Notes: generated from the sequence alone by a model not told the origin. Positions 35,342 through 46,452 are shown, counted from the stretch's first letter. The stretch is 64,000 bases of DNA from a gamma proteobacterium symbiont of Taylorina sp. (GCA_025655455.1 JAHXIV010000016.1:29766-93765), one strand, 5' to 3'. A program made the numbers and translations.

Positions 35342-36759
35342 TGTCAGCAATCATGCCGCTATTACTTTTTATCAGCATTTGTCTGGTATTGTTAATTGGC
35401 TATCCCGTTGCATTATCTCTGGGTGGAACCGCTCTGTTTTTTGCCGCTATTGGTCTATTAACTGAAACTTTTGATATGACCTTTTTATATGCCCTGCCCA
35501 ATCGTATTTATGGCATTATGACTAATCAAACCCTGATTGCAGTTCCTCTGTTTGTTTTTATGGGTGTTATGCTGGAACGATCCAAAGTGGCTGAAGACTT
35601 ACTCGGCACCATGGCTGATTTATTCGGTTCCTTAAAAAGTGGATTAGGCATATCGGTAATTCTGGTTGGTATGCTGCTAGCAGCCAGTACCGGCATTGTA
35701 GGTGCAACAGTGGTGACAATGGGCTTGCTCTCACTGCCTATTATGCTTAAACGGGGTTATCATCCCAGTATCGCCACCGGGACTATTTGTGCAGCCGGAA
35801 CTTTAGGACAGATTATCCCTCCCTCTATTATCTTAATCTTATTAGGAGAAGTACTTTCAGCTGCTTATCAGCAGGCACAATTAAATATGGGGATTTTTGC
35901 TCCTGAAACATTATCCGTCGGTGATTTATTTGTCGGGGCTCTAATACCCGGTTTATTACTAGTACTTGGCTATATCTTATACCTGCTTTTTATTGGTTTC
36001 ACTCGCAGCGATTTAATTCCTCAGAAATTACAAACTAATAACAATGATTCAAATTCTATTTTAATAAGAAGCCTCAAAGCACTGCTTCCTCCATTATTAC
36101 TAATGACTTCTGTGCTGGGTTCAATCCTGAGCGGTGCAGCAACACCAACAGAGGCTGCTGCTGTCGGTGCTGTCGGCGCAACAATTCTGGCTGGATTTAA
36201 AAAACAGCTTTCCTTATCCGTACTGACAAAAGTAGTTCGATCCACCACTCAAGTCACCAGTATGATATTTTTTATCTTTATTGGTGCCGCTATTTTTTCT
36301 CTGGTCTTCAGAGGCTTTGGCGGAGACGAATTGATCGAAGAATTTCTAACCGGTATTGCAGAAAATGATCCTGACAGCTTCTTTACTGCTATATTCCCGG
36401 GAGGTGTGTTTGGCCCTATGCTGATTGTGATGCTGGTGATGTTTTTATTAGGTTTTATTCTGGATTTTATTGAAATTACTTTTGTCGTGGTACCGATTAT
36501 TGCTCCGGTATTACTCACATTGGGGGTCGATCCAATCTGGCTTGGGATTATGATCGCGATCAATCTTCAAACTTCTTTTCTAACACCTCCCTTTGGCTTT
36601 GCATTATTTTACCTGCGTGGTGTAGCACCCGATACAGTTAAAACCACAGATATTTATAAAGGCATTATTCCCTTTATCCTGATCCAGTTATTAATGCTGT
36701 CAGCCCTTGCCTACTGGCCTCAACTGGCCACCTGGCTGCCCGGAATTGTGTTTAGTTAA
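35341..36759 (+). CDS. dctM: TRAP transporter large permease (DctM family)
   Basis: 472 residues, about a dozen membrane helices, with DctM signatures such as PLFVFMGVMLERS and GTICAAGTLGQIIPPSIILI. It is the transport subunit that uses a sodium gradient to import substrate delivered by a periplasmic DctP. The substrate cannot be predicted from sequence; TRAP systems of this length and neighbourhood are often annotated for C4-dicarboxylates, mannitol or chloroaromatics without evidence. The stop abuts the convergent diguanylate cyclase stop (36759/36760). Confidence 0.92.
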   Translation: MSAIMPLLLFISICLVLLIGYPVALSLGGTALFFAAIGLLTETFDMTFLYALPNRIYGIMTNQTLIAVPLFVFMGVMLERSKVAEDLLGTMADLFGSLKSGLGISVILVGMLLAASTGIVGATVVTMGLLSLPIMLKRGYHPSIATGTICAAGTLGQIIPPSIILILLGEVLSAAYQQAQLNMGIFAPETLSVGDLFVGALIPGLLLVLGYILYLLFIGFTRSDLIPQKLQTNNNDSNSILIRSLKALLPPLLLMTSVLGSILSGAATPTEAAAVGAVGATILAGFKKQLSLSVLTKVVRSTTQVTSMIFFIFIGAAIFSLVFRGFGGDELIEEFLTGIAENDPDSFFTAIFPGGVFGPMLIVMLVMFLLGFILDFIEITFVVVPIIAPVLLTLGVDPIWLGIMIAINLQTSFLTPPFGFALFYLRGVAPDTVKTTDIYKGIIPFILIQLLMLSALAYWPQLATWLPGIVFS

Positions 36760-38688
36760 TTAAACCATTTTTGCAATAACACATCGATTTCGACCTTGAT
36801 CTTTAGCCTGATAAAGCGCTTTATCAGCCCGTTCAAAAGCACTTTCAAGTGTATCATGTTCTACAAATATGGTGATACCACAAGAAATAGTGACCTTAAT
36901 TTCATTTTCATCATGCTGAATTTTCAGTTTTTCTACCGCAGCACGAACTTTTTCTGCAATTTTAAAACCACCGCCAAGGCTGGTTTCGGGCATCAGAGTC
37001 ACAAATTCTTCACCACCAAAACGAAAGATAAAATCAGTTTCGCGCAAAGAGTTACGTAACATATTGGCAACACTTTTTAAGGCTTCATCACCTGCCTGAT
37101 GGCCATAGTTATCATTCACTGATTTGAACAGATCAATATCCCAAACCATGATTAATAAGGTATTATTGTATCGTTTCCAGCGTGCATATTCCTGCTTGAG
37201 CCTCTGATCATAGGCAAGACGGTTGGGCAATTGAGTCAATGGGTCAATCAGTGCTCTGTTTTGTGATTCCAATACATCTTCACGTAAGCGATCACTTTCT
37301 AATTCTAAATTTTTCAGCTTTTCTGAAAGTTGACTATTTTGTGCTTCTACACGTGTAACCCGTTCATCCTCTTTCATACGATGATTGTCTAAATGTGAAA
37401 CAATTTGATCCAGATAGACCTGTATTGTAGATTCAAGATCTTCCAGATTCTTCACAGATGCTACTGAGTGCCCGATACTCTTCACTTGCTCTTTAACAAC
37501 ATTATCAAGAGCCACTCCATCCTGATAAGATTGCTGATTCTCCTGAAAATTATTTTGTAAAAACTGATCAACTTCTTGCAGCCGTCCACTTAAATTCTTT
37601 AAAAATAGTTCAAATTCTCGTTGTTCCTGCTGAACATTACCATACATTTTGCTAATCAGAGCTGCAATTGATTTCAATGCTTTTGGTAATTGTTTTGTAC
37701 TGACGCCCTGAGAGAAAGTTTCTTTAAGTTGTTCAGCTTTAACCTTTGTTGATTCTTCTAAAGGCAGGTATTCAATAAGACTGATTAACAGATTCTGGTA
37801 TTCTTCATCACGACAATCATCTTTGATTCTATCCAGTGTAGAGGAATCAGCAACTCCGGCATCTTCAAGAATATCTTTGAGATCATCCAATAATACATGA
37901 ATTTCCTTTGTTGGTTTTACGTCAAGAACTCTGTCCTTTAACTGCTCTTTTACTTTATCATCAAGATCCAGTCCATCAATAATAGAGTCAAGAACATTTT
38001 GCACAGTGAACACCACACTGCTCAATTGTTCCTGGTTTAATTGTACTATTTCATCTTCTTGAGATTGTTGCTCAACTATATCCACTAATTTCTTGTCATC
38101 TGTCGATGGCTGTTGGCTAGCTGATGGCTCCTGACCGACTGGCTGTTCTTTACTCGGTTTTTTCTTTGAAAATAGATGATTAAAAAAACCGCCCTGTTTG
38201 GAGCTATCCTTACTAATCTCTTTTTCATTATCTATAACAGCCTGACTGACTACTTCAGACAATAATTCAGTGAAACTTTGGATCAACTCATGTTGTTCAG
38301 GAGGTTTTTTTGCATTGACTCGTTTTATTAAGCTGAGTGATTTTTTTTCAGCTCTGCCCTGCAAAGCCATTTGTTTAATAATTTTAACCAGAAAACCAGC
38401 ATCACCTGTAGGCTCTGATTTTTTCTGTCTGTCCAGTTTAATAATTTCTTTGGAAACGCTCTCAAGCACAAACTCGATAGTATTATTGTCCTTACCCTTT
38501 CTTATGGCAGTTCGTAACTGATTTAAACCCATATCCAGAGATTTGGTTTTTCCTTCTGCAGCAAGCGTCAGGCGTGAGATCGCCTGTTTAAACAAATCTT
38601 CCAGTTCCTGCCACTCTTTCTCACGACGTTCAAGCCTGTCAAGACCATCGTAGTATTTTTTCTTCCATTGAGCAGTATTTTCAGCCAT
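36760..38688 (-). CDS. Diguanylate cyclase with long helical N-terminal region
   Basis: 642 residues. About 480 residues of mostly helical, charged sequence without membrane segments (coiled coil near 395-475) precede a GGDEF domain with the active-site RFGGEEF and an inhibitory I-site RETD five residues upstream, so it should make c-di-GMP from two GTP and be product-inhibited. A Ser/Gln-rich linker lies near 185-210. The N-terminal part resembles uncharacterised cytosolic GGDEF proteins of gammaproteobacteria. The PilZ gene at 1218 is a possible downstream receptor. Confidence 0.92.
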   Translation of the reverse strand: MAENTAQWKKKYYDGLDRLERREKEWQELEDLFKQAISRLTLAAEGKTKSLDMGLNQLRTAIRKGKDNNTIEFVLESVSKEIIKLDRQKKSEPTGDAGFLVKIIKQMALQGRAEKKSLSLIKRVNAKKPPEQHELIQSFTELLSEVVSQAVIDNEKEISKDSSKQGGFFNHLFSKKKPSKEQPVGQEPSASQQPSTDDKKLVDIVEQQSQEDEIVQLNQEQLSSVVFTVQNVLDSIIDGLDLDDKVKEQLKDRVLDVKPTKEIHVLLDDLKDILEDAGVADSSTLDRIKDDCRDEEYQNLLISLIEYLPLEESTKVKAEQLKETFSQGVSTKQLPKALKSIAALISKMYGNVQQEQREFELFLKNLSGRLQEVDQFLQNNFQENQQSYQDGVALDNVVKEQVKSIGHSVASVKNLEDLESTIQVYLDQIVSHLDNHRMKEDERVTRVEAQNSQLSEKLKNLELESDRLREDVLESQNRALIDPLTQLPNRLAYDQRLKQEYARWKRYNNTLLIMVWDIDLFKSVNDNYGHQAGDEALKSVANMLRNSLRETDFIFRFGGEEFVTLMPETSLGGGFKIAEKVRAAVEKLKIQHDENEIKVTISCGITIFVEHDTLESAFERADKALYQAKDQGRNRCVIAKMV

Positions 38689-38773
38689 ATTAAGTTTGTA
38701 GAGTTAGTTTATTGAGTTGAATTAATAGCATAATAACACGTCACTCAGGGTCGGAGTCAAATTTAGGACTTTA

Positions 38774-38815
38774 GAAATTTATAATTTCGTTTACTACCTT
38801 AGAAATCTTGATTTC
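38774..38815. promoter_or_regulatory. Two tandem GAAAT/ATTTC dyads upstream of the GGDEF gene
   Basis: GAAAT-TTATA-ATTTC (38774-38788) and GAAAT-CTTG-ATTTC (38802-38815) stand 28 bp apart start to start, both preceded by TTA and followed by CGT. They lie between the GGDEF start and the 3' end of the dehydrogenase gene. The spacing of nearly three helical turns suits a dimeric or tetrameric repressor; the protein is unknown. Confidence 0.45.
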
Positions 38816-38884
38816 GTAAAGGTTGTTATCCTTTAGGGCAAAGTCATTATCCCAGTGGTTAGGAGACTTTAGGGAATTATTGCT

Positions 38885-41800
38885 CTACAACAGAACTCGT
38901 TCTATCCCACCATGTTTTACCTGTCCAAGAAATTGTTTCTGCCAGTCATCGCCTAAAATATTCTGACAGAGTTCCACAACAATATATTCCGGTATCAAGC
39001 CCGTTTCGCCACGATAACGATTTAATCCCTGCTGACATGCAGGACAGCTTGTCAGCAGTTTGATTTTCAGATCTTTTGATACCTGTTGCTGTATCGTTAT
39101 TTCCTCAATATTTTTAGTCAGTTCTTCCTGTTTTCGAAAGCGTAATTGAGTGGAAATATCCGGTCTTGAAACTGCCAGTGTACCTGACTCACCACAGCAG
39201 CGATCAGATAAAATAACCTGTTCACCCAGGAGAGATTGAGCTACTTTTAAAGGCTGTGTCGTTTTAATCGGCGTATGACAGGGATCATGATAAATATAAC
39301 CTGTATTAGAATCTCCTGCTGCATGAGAAATATTATAACCTTTTTCTGCCAGATATTCATGAATATCCAGTAAGCGGCAATCCGGAAATATTTTTTGAAA
39401 TTGATAATGTAATAGTTGATCCATACAGGTGCCGCAGGAGACCAGAACCGTTTTAATATCCATATAATTCAGAGTATTGGCAATACGATGAAACAGAACC
39501 TGATTTTCTGTAGAAATTTCATTGCCTTTTGCTTCCTCACCCCCTGCCGTTTGCGGATAACCACAGCATAAGTAGCCAGGAGGCAAGACCGTCTGTACAC
39601 CAGCATGATATAACATCGCCAGTGTCGCTAAGCCCACCTGACTATATAAACGTTCTGAACCACAGCCGGGGAAATAAAAGACGCTTTCCTGTTCTTCATC
39701 CGCCAAATTATTCAACTTATTCACATCACGCAGGATAGGAATAATAGTGCTGTCTTCAATGCCCAGCAACTGACGGGCTGTTTGCGATGGTATATCAGCA
39801 GGCATCGGCTTTTTAACAAAATTAATCACCTGTTCCTTGACCAGCATCTTGCCATGCGTAATACGAGGCTGTCGTCCCTTAGGATTCAAACCCAGATATT
39901 TTGCAAATTGATGTCCCAGTCGCTGACCTTTATACGACCATTCTATCATCAACTTACGCATCACCTTGATAGTGGTTGGGTCCGTGACATTCAGGAATGC
40001 CATGGCAGCTTTGTTCACCAGAGAAAATCGTTTTTGCTTACGATTACGCAAAATAGTACGCATTTTAATGGAGACATCACCAAAATCAATATTGACCGGA
40101 CAGGGACTCAGGCATTTATGACAAACTGTGCAATGATCAGCCACATCATTCATTTCATCAAAATGACGTATTGAGATACCCCGTCTTGTCTGCTCCTCAT
40201 AAAGAAACGCTTCCATAATCAGACCTGTACCCAGAATCTTGTTACGTGGTGAATACAGTAAATTGGCTCTTGGAATATGTGTGCTGCAAACTGATTTGCA
40301 CTTACCGCAACGCAGACAATCTTTAATTTCATGATTCAGCAAGCCCAATTCACTGGCTTCCAGAATCAGTGCTTCCTGCTGCAGTAACTGCAAGGAAGGA
40401 GTATACGCATTTTCCAGACCTGAACCGGATATTAATTTACCGGGATTAAAATGATTATGCGGATCAACCTGCTCTTTATAAGCTTTAAAGGCAGACAGTA
40501 CAGGATCACTCAAAAACTTTAATTTAGTAATACCGATACCATGCTCACCGGAAATCACACCATCGAGTGACTCCGCTAGTGCCATGATTTCTTCCACTAT
40601 TTTTTCAGCTGTGTGCAGCATCTCATAGTCATTGGAATGTACCGGGATATTAGTGTGTACATTACCGTCCCCCGCATGCATATGAGTGGCGACAAATAAA
40701 CGACCAGAACGAAAATCCGTATGAATTTTATCCAGATGTTCATTAATATCAGATAAATTCAAACCACGAAATAAATCTTTCAATGGTTTTTCAACTTCGG
40801 TTCGATAAGAAATGCACAGAATACGTCGTTGCAATAATTCAAAGAAAGTATCAGTCTTGTTAACTTTTTCTTCATCATCAGAAAGCACAGCATAAGCTGA
40901 GGACAATTCATCTGGAGTTTTTCCCTCAGAGTCATCAACTGCTGTATCAAGATGATCTAATAGCAAACTCCAACGAGTTTTTACTTCATGAATCAGCTTT
41001 AATGCCGCGCTTCTTTTGTCCTGAAGAATATGCTGAGTTTCTTCAGATCCTTCAAATTCAGGGCTGTCAGAACTGATTTGCAGATCAGTGTGTAAATATT
41101 GGCTTACTGCGGATACTATTTTTATTTTATTCTTAATCGATTGAATAATATTGATACGTTCAATACCCAGCGTATATTCTGCAAGACGGCTCAGAGGGAT
41201 AACCACATCTTCATTAATTTTAAATGCATTGGTATGAGCGGCAATAGCGGCAGTACGTGATCTATCCAGCCAGAAAAATTTCCTCGCCTCCAAACTGGTT
41301 GCAATAAATCCTTCTGCATCACGCAGATTAGCCAACTGCACAATTTTAGAAGCCGCCTGAGACACCGATTGCTCATTATCAGATGCAATATCTGCTAATA
41401 ACACCATTTTGGGTAATTCAATTCTTGGAGATTTGGTTGAATAGTCGACCGCTTTAATATAACGCTCATCCAGATGTTCCAAACCCGCTAAAACCACATC
41501 ATCCAGGGTCTTGATAGTGTCAATTGTTTCCACGATAGCAGGCACAGAAAGACTCATATCTGCACCAAAAAATTCCATACAAACCGTGCGAATATGCTGC
41601 GGCATTTTATATAAAACAAAAACAGCAGAGGTGATGACACCATCACAACCTTCTTTCTGAACACCCGGCAAGCCGCCAAGAAACTTGTTGGTGACATCTT
41701 TTCCCAAACCCTGTTTACGCAGATCTTTACCGGGTATCTCCAGAATATTTTCTGATTCCACATCCTTGCCGTTAACAGCAAAACGTGTGATCTTAAAACG

Positions 41801-42796
41801 AACAGTTTCTACTTCATGAATTTTACCCAGATTATGATCCAGACGTTCCACCAGCATCCATCTGGCATCTGGGGTTACCATTTTCCAGGACAATAAATTA
41901 TCCAGAGTGGTGCCCCACATTACCGCTTTTTTACCCCCGGCATTCATAGCAATATTACCGCCAATACAGGAAGCATCCTGAGAGGTGGGATCGACCGCAA
42001 ACACCAGTCCCTGTAATTCTGCAGCATCAGACACACGGCGAGTAACCACACCAACACCCGTTGCAATGGTCGCCACTGATAACTCATTAAGACCCTTCTC
42101 AGTTTGGCAGACAATGTTTTGCTTCACCACCGATCCAAGACTATCCAGCTTTTCAGTATTGATCACCACCGCATTTGAAGTTAAGGGTACTGCACCTCCG
42201 GTATAGCCGGTTCCACCTCCGCGGGGAATAATAGCCAGGCCTAATTCAATACAAGTTTTCACCAGTATCTGAATTTCTTCTTCACTATCAGGGGTTAAAA
42301 CAACAAAAGGGAATTCAACACGCCAGTCACTGGCATCTGTCACATGACTGACACGAGACAGACCATCAAAGCAGATATTATCTTTGCGGGTAATTTTAAC
42401 TAATTTTTTATATACCTTACGACGTTTAATTTCACTTTCAATCAACCAGCCTTTAAATTCTCTGACTGCTTTCTCTGCACTGGATAATAATTCCAGTACG
42501 GATTGGTTGCCATCAGCACGCAGACGGATTTGTGCCAGGCGATGATTCAAAGCCTCAAGCAAAGCATCCCGGCGTTTAGGATTTTCAATAAGGTCATCTT
42601 CAATAAAAGGATTTCTGGAAACCACCCAGATGTCACCCAATACCTCAAATAACATTCTTGCAGAACGGCCTGTCACACGTTTGGAACGTAATGTATTTAA
42701 AACATCCCAGGCTTTTTCTCCCAGGAAACGAATAATAATTTCACGATCAGAAAAAGAGGTATAATTATAAGGAATTTCACGAATATTAGTCAGCAT
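38885..42796 (-). CDS. FAD/Fe-S 2-hydroxyacid dehydrogenase fusion (DUF3683-FAD oxidase-Fer4-CCG)
   Basis: 1303 residues. Order: DUF3683-like N-terminus (about 1-150), FAD-binding PCMH domain ([15 protein letters not shown], near 190-205), FAD-oxidase C-terminal domain ([15 protein letters not shown], near 710-725), two 4Fe-4S motifs ([11 protein letters not shown] and [12 protein letters not shown]), and GlpC/HdrB-like CCG domains ([39 protein letters not shown]). This is a GlcD-GlcF-type enzyme in one chain, likely oxidising D-lactate, glycolate or a related acid and feeding electrons to the respiratory chain. If glycolate, it would recover phosphoglycolate carbon from RuBisCO oxygenation; the substrate is not settled by sequence. 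Confidence 0.88.
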   Translation of the reverse strand: MLTNIREIPYNYTSFSDREIIIRFLGEKAWDVLNTLRSKRVTGRSARMLFEVLGDIWVVSRNPFIEDDLIENPKRRDALLEALNHRLAQIRLRADGNQSVLELLSSAEKAVREFKGWLIESEIKRRKVYKKLVKITRKDNICFDGLSRVSHVTDASDWRVEFPFVVLTPDSEEEIQILVKTCIELGLAIIPRGGGTGYTGGAVPLTSNAVVINTEKLDSLGSVVKQNIVCQTEKGLNELSVATIATGVGVVTRRVSDAAELQGLVFAVDPTSQDASCIGGNIAMNAGGKKAVMWGTTLDNLLSWKMVTPDARWMLVERLDHNLGKIHEVETVRFKITRFAVNGKDVESENILEIPGKDLRKQGLGKDVTNKFLGGLPGVQKEGCDGVITSAVFVLYKMPQHIRTVCMEFFGADMSLSVPAIVETIDTIKTLDDVVLAGLEHLDERYIKAVDYSTKSPRIELPKMVLLADIASDNEQSVSQAASKIVQLANLRDAEGFIATSLEARKFFWLDRSRTAAIAAHTNAFKINEDVVIPLSRLAEYTLGIERINIIQSIKNKIKIVSAVSQYLHTDLQISSDSPEFEGSEETQHILQDKRSAALKLIHEVKTRWSLLLDHLDTAVDDSEGKTPDELSSAYAVLSDDEEKVNKTDTFFELLQRRILCISYRTEVEKPLKDLFRGLNLSDINEHLDKIHTDFRSGRLFVATHMHAGDGNVHTNIPVHSNDYEMLHTAEKIVEEIMALAESLDGVISGEHGIGITKLKFLSDPVLSAFKAYKEQVDPHNHFNPGKLISGSGLENAYTPSLQLLQQEALILEASELGLLNHEIKDCLRCGKCKSVCSTHIPRANLLYSPRNKILGTGLIMEAFLYEEQTRRGISIRHFDEMNDVADHCTVCHKCLSPCPVNIDFGDVSIKMRTILRNRKQKRFSLVNKAAMAFLNVTDPTTIKVMRKLMIEWSYKGQRLGHQFAKYLGLNPKGRQPRITHGKMLVKEQVINFVKKPMPADIPSQTARQLLGIEDSTIIPILRDVNKLNNLADEEQESVFYFPGCGSERLYSQVGLATLAMLYHAGVQTVLPPGYLCCGYPQTAGGEEAKGNEISTENQVLFHRIANTLNYMDIKTVLVSCGTCMDQLLHYQFQKIFPDCRLLDIHEYLAEKGYNISHAAGDSNTGYIYHDPCHTPIKTTQPLKVAQSLLGEQVILSDRCCGESGTLAVSRPDISTQLRFRKQEELTKNIEEITIQQQVSKDLKIKLLTSCPACQQGLNRYRGETGLIPEYIVVELCQNILGDDWQKQFLGQVKHGGIERVLL

Positions 42797-42888
42797 GGCT
42801 CATTGTAACAATTTAGGAACGTGAGCGAAATAATTTAAGACCAACAAGTGTTATTAATACAAACTTTAATCGCCAGGAGTTTGGCTAT

Positions 42889-43458
42889 CTATTTTTTTAT
42901 TCCCTCAATTGCAAAAAATAAATCTAATTCTTTTGAGGCTGGCCCTAAATTTTTGGTAATATTATAATCAGCTAAAACAATTCTGCTTGTTCCTTCAAAA
43001 CCAATTCGATAACCACCCCATGGATCTTTACCCTCACCAATATATTGAATATTAATGGAAATTGGTTTAGTCACACCATGTAAAGTAAAATCACCTTTAA
43101 CAATTCCAGTACCATCTTTATTTTGAGTAAAGGAAGTACTAATAAACCTGGCCTGAGGGTATTTGTCTACTTCGAGCAGATCTTTTCCACGTATATGCTT
43201 ATCTCTTAAGGCATGATTACTGTCTACACTTTTAGTTTCTATGAACACTTCGATTTTAGAGGCTTCAGGTTTATTTTTATCATAATTAAATCTGCCATCA
43301 AAATCGTTAAAGCGTCCCCATAACCAGCTATAACCTAAATGGGAAATTTTAAATTGTATTGAAGCATGCATTCCTTTTTTATCAATAATATAATCACCTG
43401 CTTTTACATTAGCAGTCATAAATATCAGAATACAAAGTGTTAAAGATGCTATTTTCAT
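42889..43458 (-). CDS. YceI-family periplasmic lipid-binding protein
   Basis: 189 residues with a signal peptide (cleavage after VKA, residue 20). The mature part is a lipocalin-like YceI barrel: HASIQFKISHLGYSWLWGRF, FDGRFNYD, DKYPQARFIS and the GDFTLHGVTKPI motif. Family members bind isoprenoid or quinone-like lipids in the periplasm. A Shine-Dalgarno (AGGAGA) precedes the ATG. It stands alone between the dehydrogenase and the TVP38 fusion gene. Confidence 0.93.
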   Translation of the reverse strand: MKIASLTLCILIFMTANVKAGDYIIDKKGMHASIQFKISHLGYSWLWGRFNDFDGRFNYDKNKPEASKIEVFIETKSVDSNHALRDKHIRGKDLLEVDKYPQARFISTSFTQNKDGTGIVKGDFTLHGVTKPISINIQYIGEGKDPWGGYRIGFEGTSRIVLADYNITKNLGPASKELDLFFAIEGIKK

Positions 43459-43725
43459 TAAATTTTCTCCTGCAATAAAAATTACTTAAAATATTTTCAG
43501 GGTTTCAACATGCGTACCAATGTCATATCTTTATTGATAAAATGATGCTTCAAAGCGACTATAAAATGTAATAAAAAAAGAACAACTAGTCCATAATATA
43601 GTATTTTTGATAATCATTTGTCTATTAGAATAGTAGATAATTTTCTATTAAACAAGATGGAGAACCTAAAACACCTGCTGAATTACAACAACACCCGGGT
43701 TTACAATGCACTCTCCTGTTGTTAG

Positions 43726-45876
43726 CTAAGAATCCCTCATCCATTGATGAAATTTTTCAACCCAGCGCAAAAGCTTTTCCGGCTTGTGATTTTTTTTCCA
43801 GTTTCCGGCAACATATTTATTGGCTTCTGCCAGTGTCGGATAAATATGAATAGTCCCGAGTATTTTGTTTAATCCTAAATTATATTTCATGGCAGTCACA
43901 AACTCTATAATCAGCTCACCTGCATGTTCACCGGCTATGGTAACACCCAGTATTTTATCTTTTCCGGGTACAGTTAAAACTTTAATTTTACCCTCAGCAG
44001 TGCCATCCGCAATTGAACGGTCTAAATCATCAATACCATAACTTGTGACTTCATAAGCTATATTCTGAGCCTGTGCTTCCTGCTCATTCAAACCCACACG
44101 GGCAATTTCAGGATCGGTAAAAGTCGCCCAGGGGATTACCGAATAATCGACACGAAATTTTTTAAAGCTTCCAAACAAAGAATTAACTGAAGCATACCAG
44201 GCCTGATGTGCTGCCGTATGAGTAAACTGATAGGGGCCGGTCACATCACCTACGGCATAGATATTAGGATAATTGGTTTGCAAAAATTCATTCGTTTCAA
44301 TGGTATTATTTTTGCGCAGTGGAATATTTAACTGCTCAAGTCCAAAGTCACTAATATTTGCACTGCGTCCTAATGCAATTAGCAGCTGATCAAATTCTAT
44401 ACGGACAGGTTCACCTTCTGTTTCACACAAAAGATATTTCCTATTGTTCTCTATAATAATTTCTTTGGCTGCATGTTTTAACTTGAATTGGATACTATCT
44501 CTTTGAAAGGAAGCCATCACCAAAGCTGAAAATTCTGGATCTTCACGAGGCATGATCCGCTCACCCCGTTGTACCTGTGTGACTTTTGAACCTAGGCGGG
44601 CAAAGGCCTGAGCAAGTTCACAACCTATTGGTCCCGCACCTAATATAAGCAGACGTTCAGGTAATTCCCGACATTGCCAGAGATTATCAGAGGTCAGATA
44701 GTCAATATTTTCCAGCCCCGGCATGTGCGGAACAAAAGGTCTGGCTCCTGTTGCAATAATAATATTTTTTGTAGTCAGTATTTGACCATTCACTTCAACT
44801 GTATAGGGAGAAATGATTTTTGCTTCCCCCTGAATAACGTTCACACCCAATTGACTATAACGATCAATAGAATCATGTGGTTCAATTTCTTTAATCACCT
44901 GCTGTACCCGATCCATCACATCTGCAAAATCAAATTCAGCCTGTGCAGATTTGATCCCCAGTTTTTCAGCATGCTTCATTTGATGTAATAATTTAGCTGA
45001 TTTAATTAAAGCTTTGGAGGGCACACAGCCTGTATTCAGACAATCACCACCCATTTTATGTTTTTCAATCAGAGTCACTTTAGCTTTGACTGCAGCAGCA
45101 ATATAGGCACTGACCAACCCCCCTGAACCTGCACCAATAACGATAATATTATGCTCAAATTCTGTTGGTTTTTTAAAGCCCTTATATACTTTTCTGGCCT
45201 GTAGAATCTCAATTAATTTTTTAGAAAATAGAGGAAACAATCCCAGTAGGGAAAATGAAAATATCAATGAGGGAGAAAGGATCCCCTGCAAAGAGTCAAT
45301 ATGAGCAATTTGTGTACCGGCGTTAATAAATACCGCAGTACCTGCCAGCATGCCAATCTGACTCACCAGCATAAAAGTTAAAACTTTCATCCGTGTGAGT
45401 CCCATCAGCAGATTAATCACAAAGAAGGGAAACAACGGCACAAGTCGCAAAGTAAACAAATAAAAGGCACCTTCTTTCTCTATACCCTGATTAATTGATT
45501 TTAACTGTACTGCAAATTTTTCCTGTATCCAGTTGCGCAATAAAAAACGTGATACCAGAAAGGCCAGAGTTGCACCAAGAGTTGATGCAAATGAAACCAC
45601 AATCAGTCCGGTGAGATTTCCGAATAGAGCACCAGCAATAAGAGTCATTATGACTGCACCGGGAAGAGACAGAGCAGTAATAAGAACATAGCTTAGAAAA
45701 AAAACGGTCAGTGTTTTAAGTGGATATGATCGATAATAGTCATCAATTAAAGCCTGATTTGATTTAATTGCTTCAAGCGCTAAATAACTACTAACATCGT
45801 AGTAAATAAACAGGCATACACAAACAGCCATCAGCAATAACAGCACTAGTCTGGAAGTAATTTTATTACTTTTCAT
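43726..45876 (-). CDS. TVP38/TMEM64 membrane domain fused to FAD-dependent disulfide oxidoreductase
   Basis: 716 residues. The first 220 form a TVP38/TMEM64 (SNARE-associated, DedA-like) membrane domain with several helices; the rest is a class I pyridine nucleotide-disulfide oxidoreductase of mercuric-reductase/lipoamide-dehydrogenase type: FAD site VIGAGSGGLVSAYIAA (about 246-261), redox cysteines in GGDCLNTGCVPS, NAD(P) site LILGAGPIGCELAQAF, the GDVTG motif, and the C-terminal HIYPTLAE that supplies the catalytic His/Glu. No N-terminal HMA domain or C-terminal vicinal Cys pair is seen, so mercuric reduction is not supported. It may reduce a membrane or periplasm-linked disulfide or metal; the substrate is unknown. 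Confidence 0.9.
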   Translation of the reverse strand: MKSNKITSRLVLLLLMAVCVCLFIYYDVSSYLALEAIKSNQALIDDYYRSYPLKTLTVFFLSYVLITALSLPGAVIMTLIAGALFGNLTGLIVVSFASTLGATLAFLVSRFLLRNWIQEKFAVQLKSINQGIEKEGAFYLFTLRLVPLFPFFVINLLMGLTRMKVLTFMLVSQIGMLAGTAVFINAGTQIAHIDSLQGILSPSLIFSFSLLGLFPLFSKKLIEILQARKVYKGFKKPTEFEHNIIVIGAGSGGLVSAYIAAAVKAKVTLIEKHKMGGDCLNTGCVPSKALIKSAKLLHQMKHAEKLGIKSAQAEFDFADVMDRVQQVIKEIEPHDSIDRYSQLGVNVIQGEAKIISPYTVEVNGQILTTKNIIIATGARPFVPHMPGLENIDYLTSDNLWQCRELPERLLILGAGPIGCELAQAFARLGSKVTQVQRGERIMPREDPEFSALVMASFQRDSIQFKLKHAAKEIIIENNRKYLLCETEGEPVRIEFDQLLIALGRSANISDFGLEQLNIPLRKNNTIETNEFLQTNYPNIYAVGDVTGPYQFTHTAAHQAWYASVNSLFGSFKKFRVDYSVIPWATFTDPEIARVGLNEQEAQAQNIAYEVTSYGIDDLDRSIADGTAEGKIKVLTVPGKDKILGVTIAGEHAGELIIEFVTAMKYNLGLNKILGTIHIYPTLAEANKYVAGNWKKNHKPEKLLRWVEKFHQWMRDS

Positions 45877-46208
45877 TAATAAGATCCGACCTTTTTAATC
45901 ATCATAATAGATGGTATTTCAAACCTGAGAAAACTGATAAAGTTTTTGATGCGTTGTTTCAGGCTATTTTCCACTATTGGTGAATTTTTTTCTACCAAAT
46001 TCACATCCCCATCATGAAAGTCACAAAGTTCTGTATTTGACTGAGATGTCTTATCCATTTTAGCTGTTGCCAGATGCTGTTTTTTTTCCAATGCCCTTTT
46101 TTTTCGTATTTTTGCTCTCTCCTCTTTATTTTGATCGTATATCTCTGAAGCATTACGCATCACTAATGAATATGATTTAAAATGTGTTTGCCCGGCATGC
46201 AAAGGCAT
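45876..46208 (-). CDS. Small basic hypothetical protein upstream of the TVP38 fusion
   Basis: 110 residues from ATG 46208 (GGAAG upstream); the frame stays open to 46292. The middle is strongly basic and helical (KEERAKIRKKRALEKKQH) and the C-terminus is amphipathic. No family recognised. The stop shares one base with the fusion gene start, which argues for a real coupled gene, but the composition is unusual and the frame could be spurious. Confidence 0.4.
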   Translation of the reverse strand: MPLHAGQTHFKSYSLVMRNASEIYDQNKEERAKIRKKRALEKKQHLATAKMDKTSQSNTELCDFHDGDVNLVEKNSPIVENSLKQRIKNFISFLRFEIPSIMMIKKVGSY

Positions 46209-46452
46209 AGTACTTCCAATTGTTCTTGTTGAGCCTGAATATCGAGGTGTGCTGCACATCCTGCTTCTCCAAAAAATTGAGGTAAAGTTCATCTATCTCT
46301 TAACACATAAGGCCATTATATATAATACCAGCATACAAAAGTGTGACAGAAAGATTAAACAAATGTAATATAAAAAAGTTTAAGATCCATTGCAATAATT
46401 ATTTCCAGGAGCTACATTTAATAGTAACTCAAAAAAATGCTCTTTTTGACTA

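Noticed and set aside
40080..40140. CTVCH in the 1303-residue dehydrogenase as a heme c site
   Set aside because: It lies inside a CxxCxxCxxxCP ferredoxin motif in a cytoplasmic protein; the heme-like pattern is accidental.
43625..43711. 28-codon minus-strand Cys-rich frame (GTG start, CKPGCCC) just after the TVP38 fusion gene
   Set aside because: The AGGAG sits almost against the GTG, too close for normal initiation, and no homologous family of this length is known to me. Probably chance.
43726..45876. Mercuric reductase (merA)
   Set aside because: The redox CxxxxC site is shared by the whole superfamily; the HMA domain, C-terminal Cys pair and other mer genes are missing.
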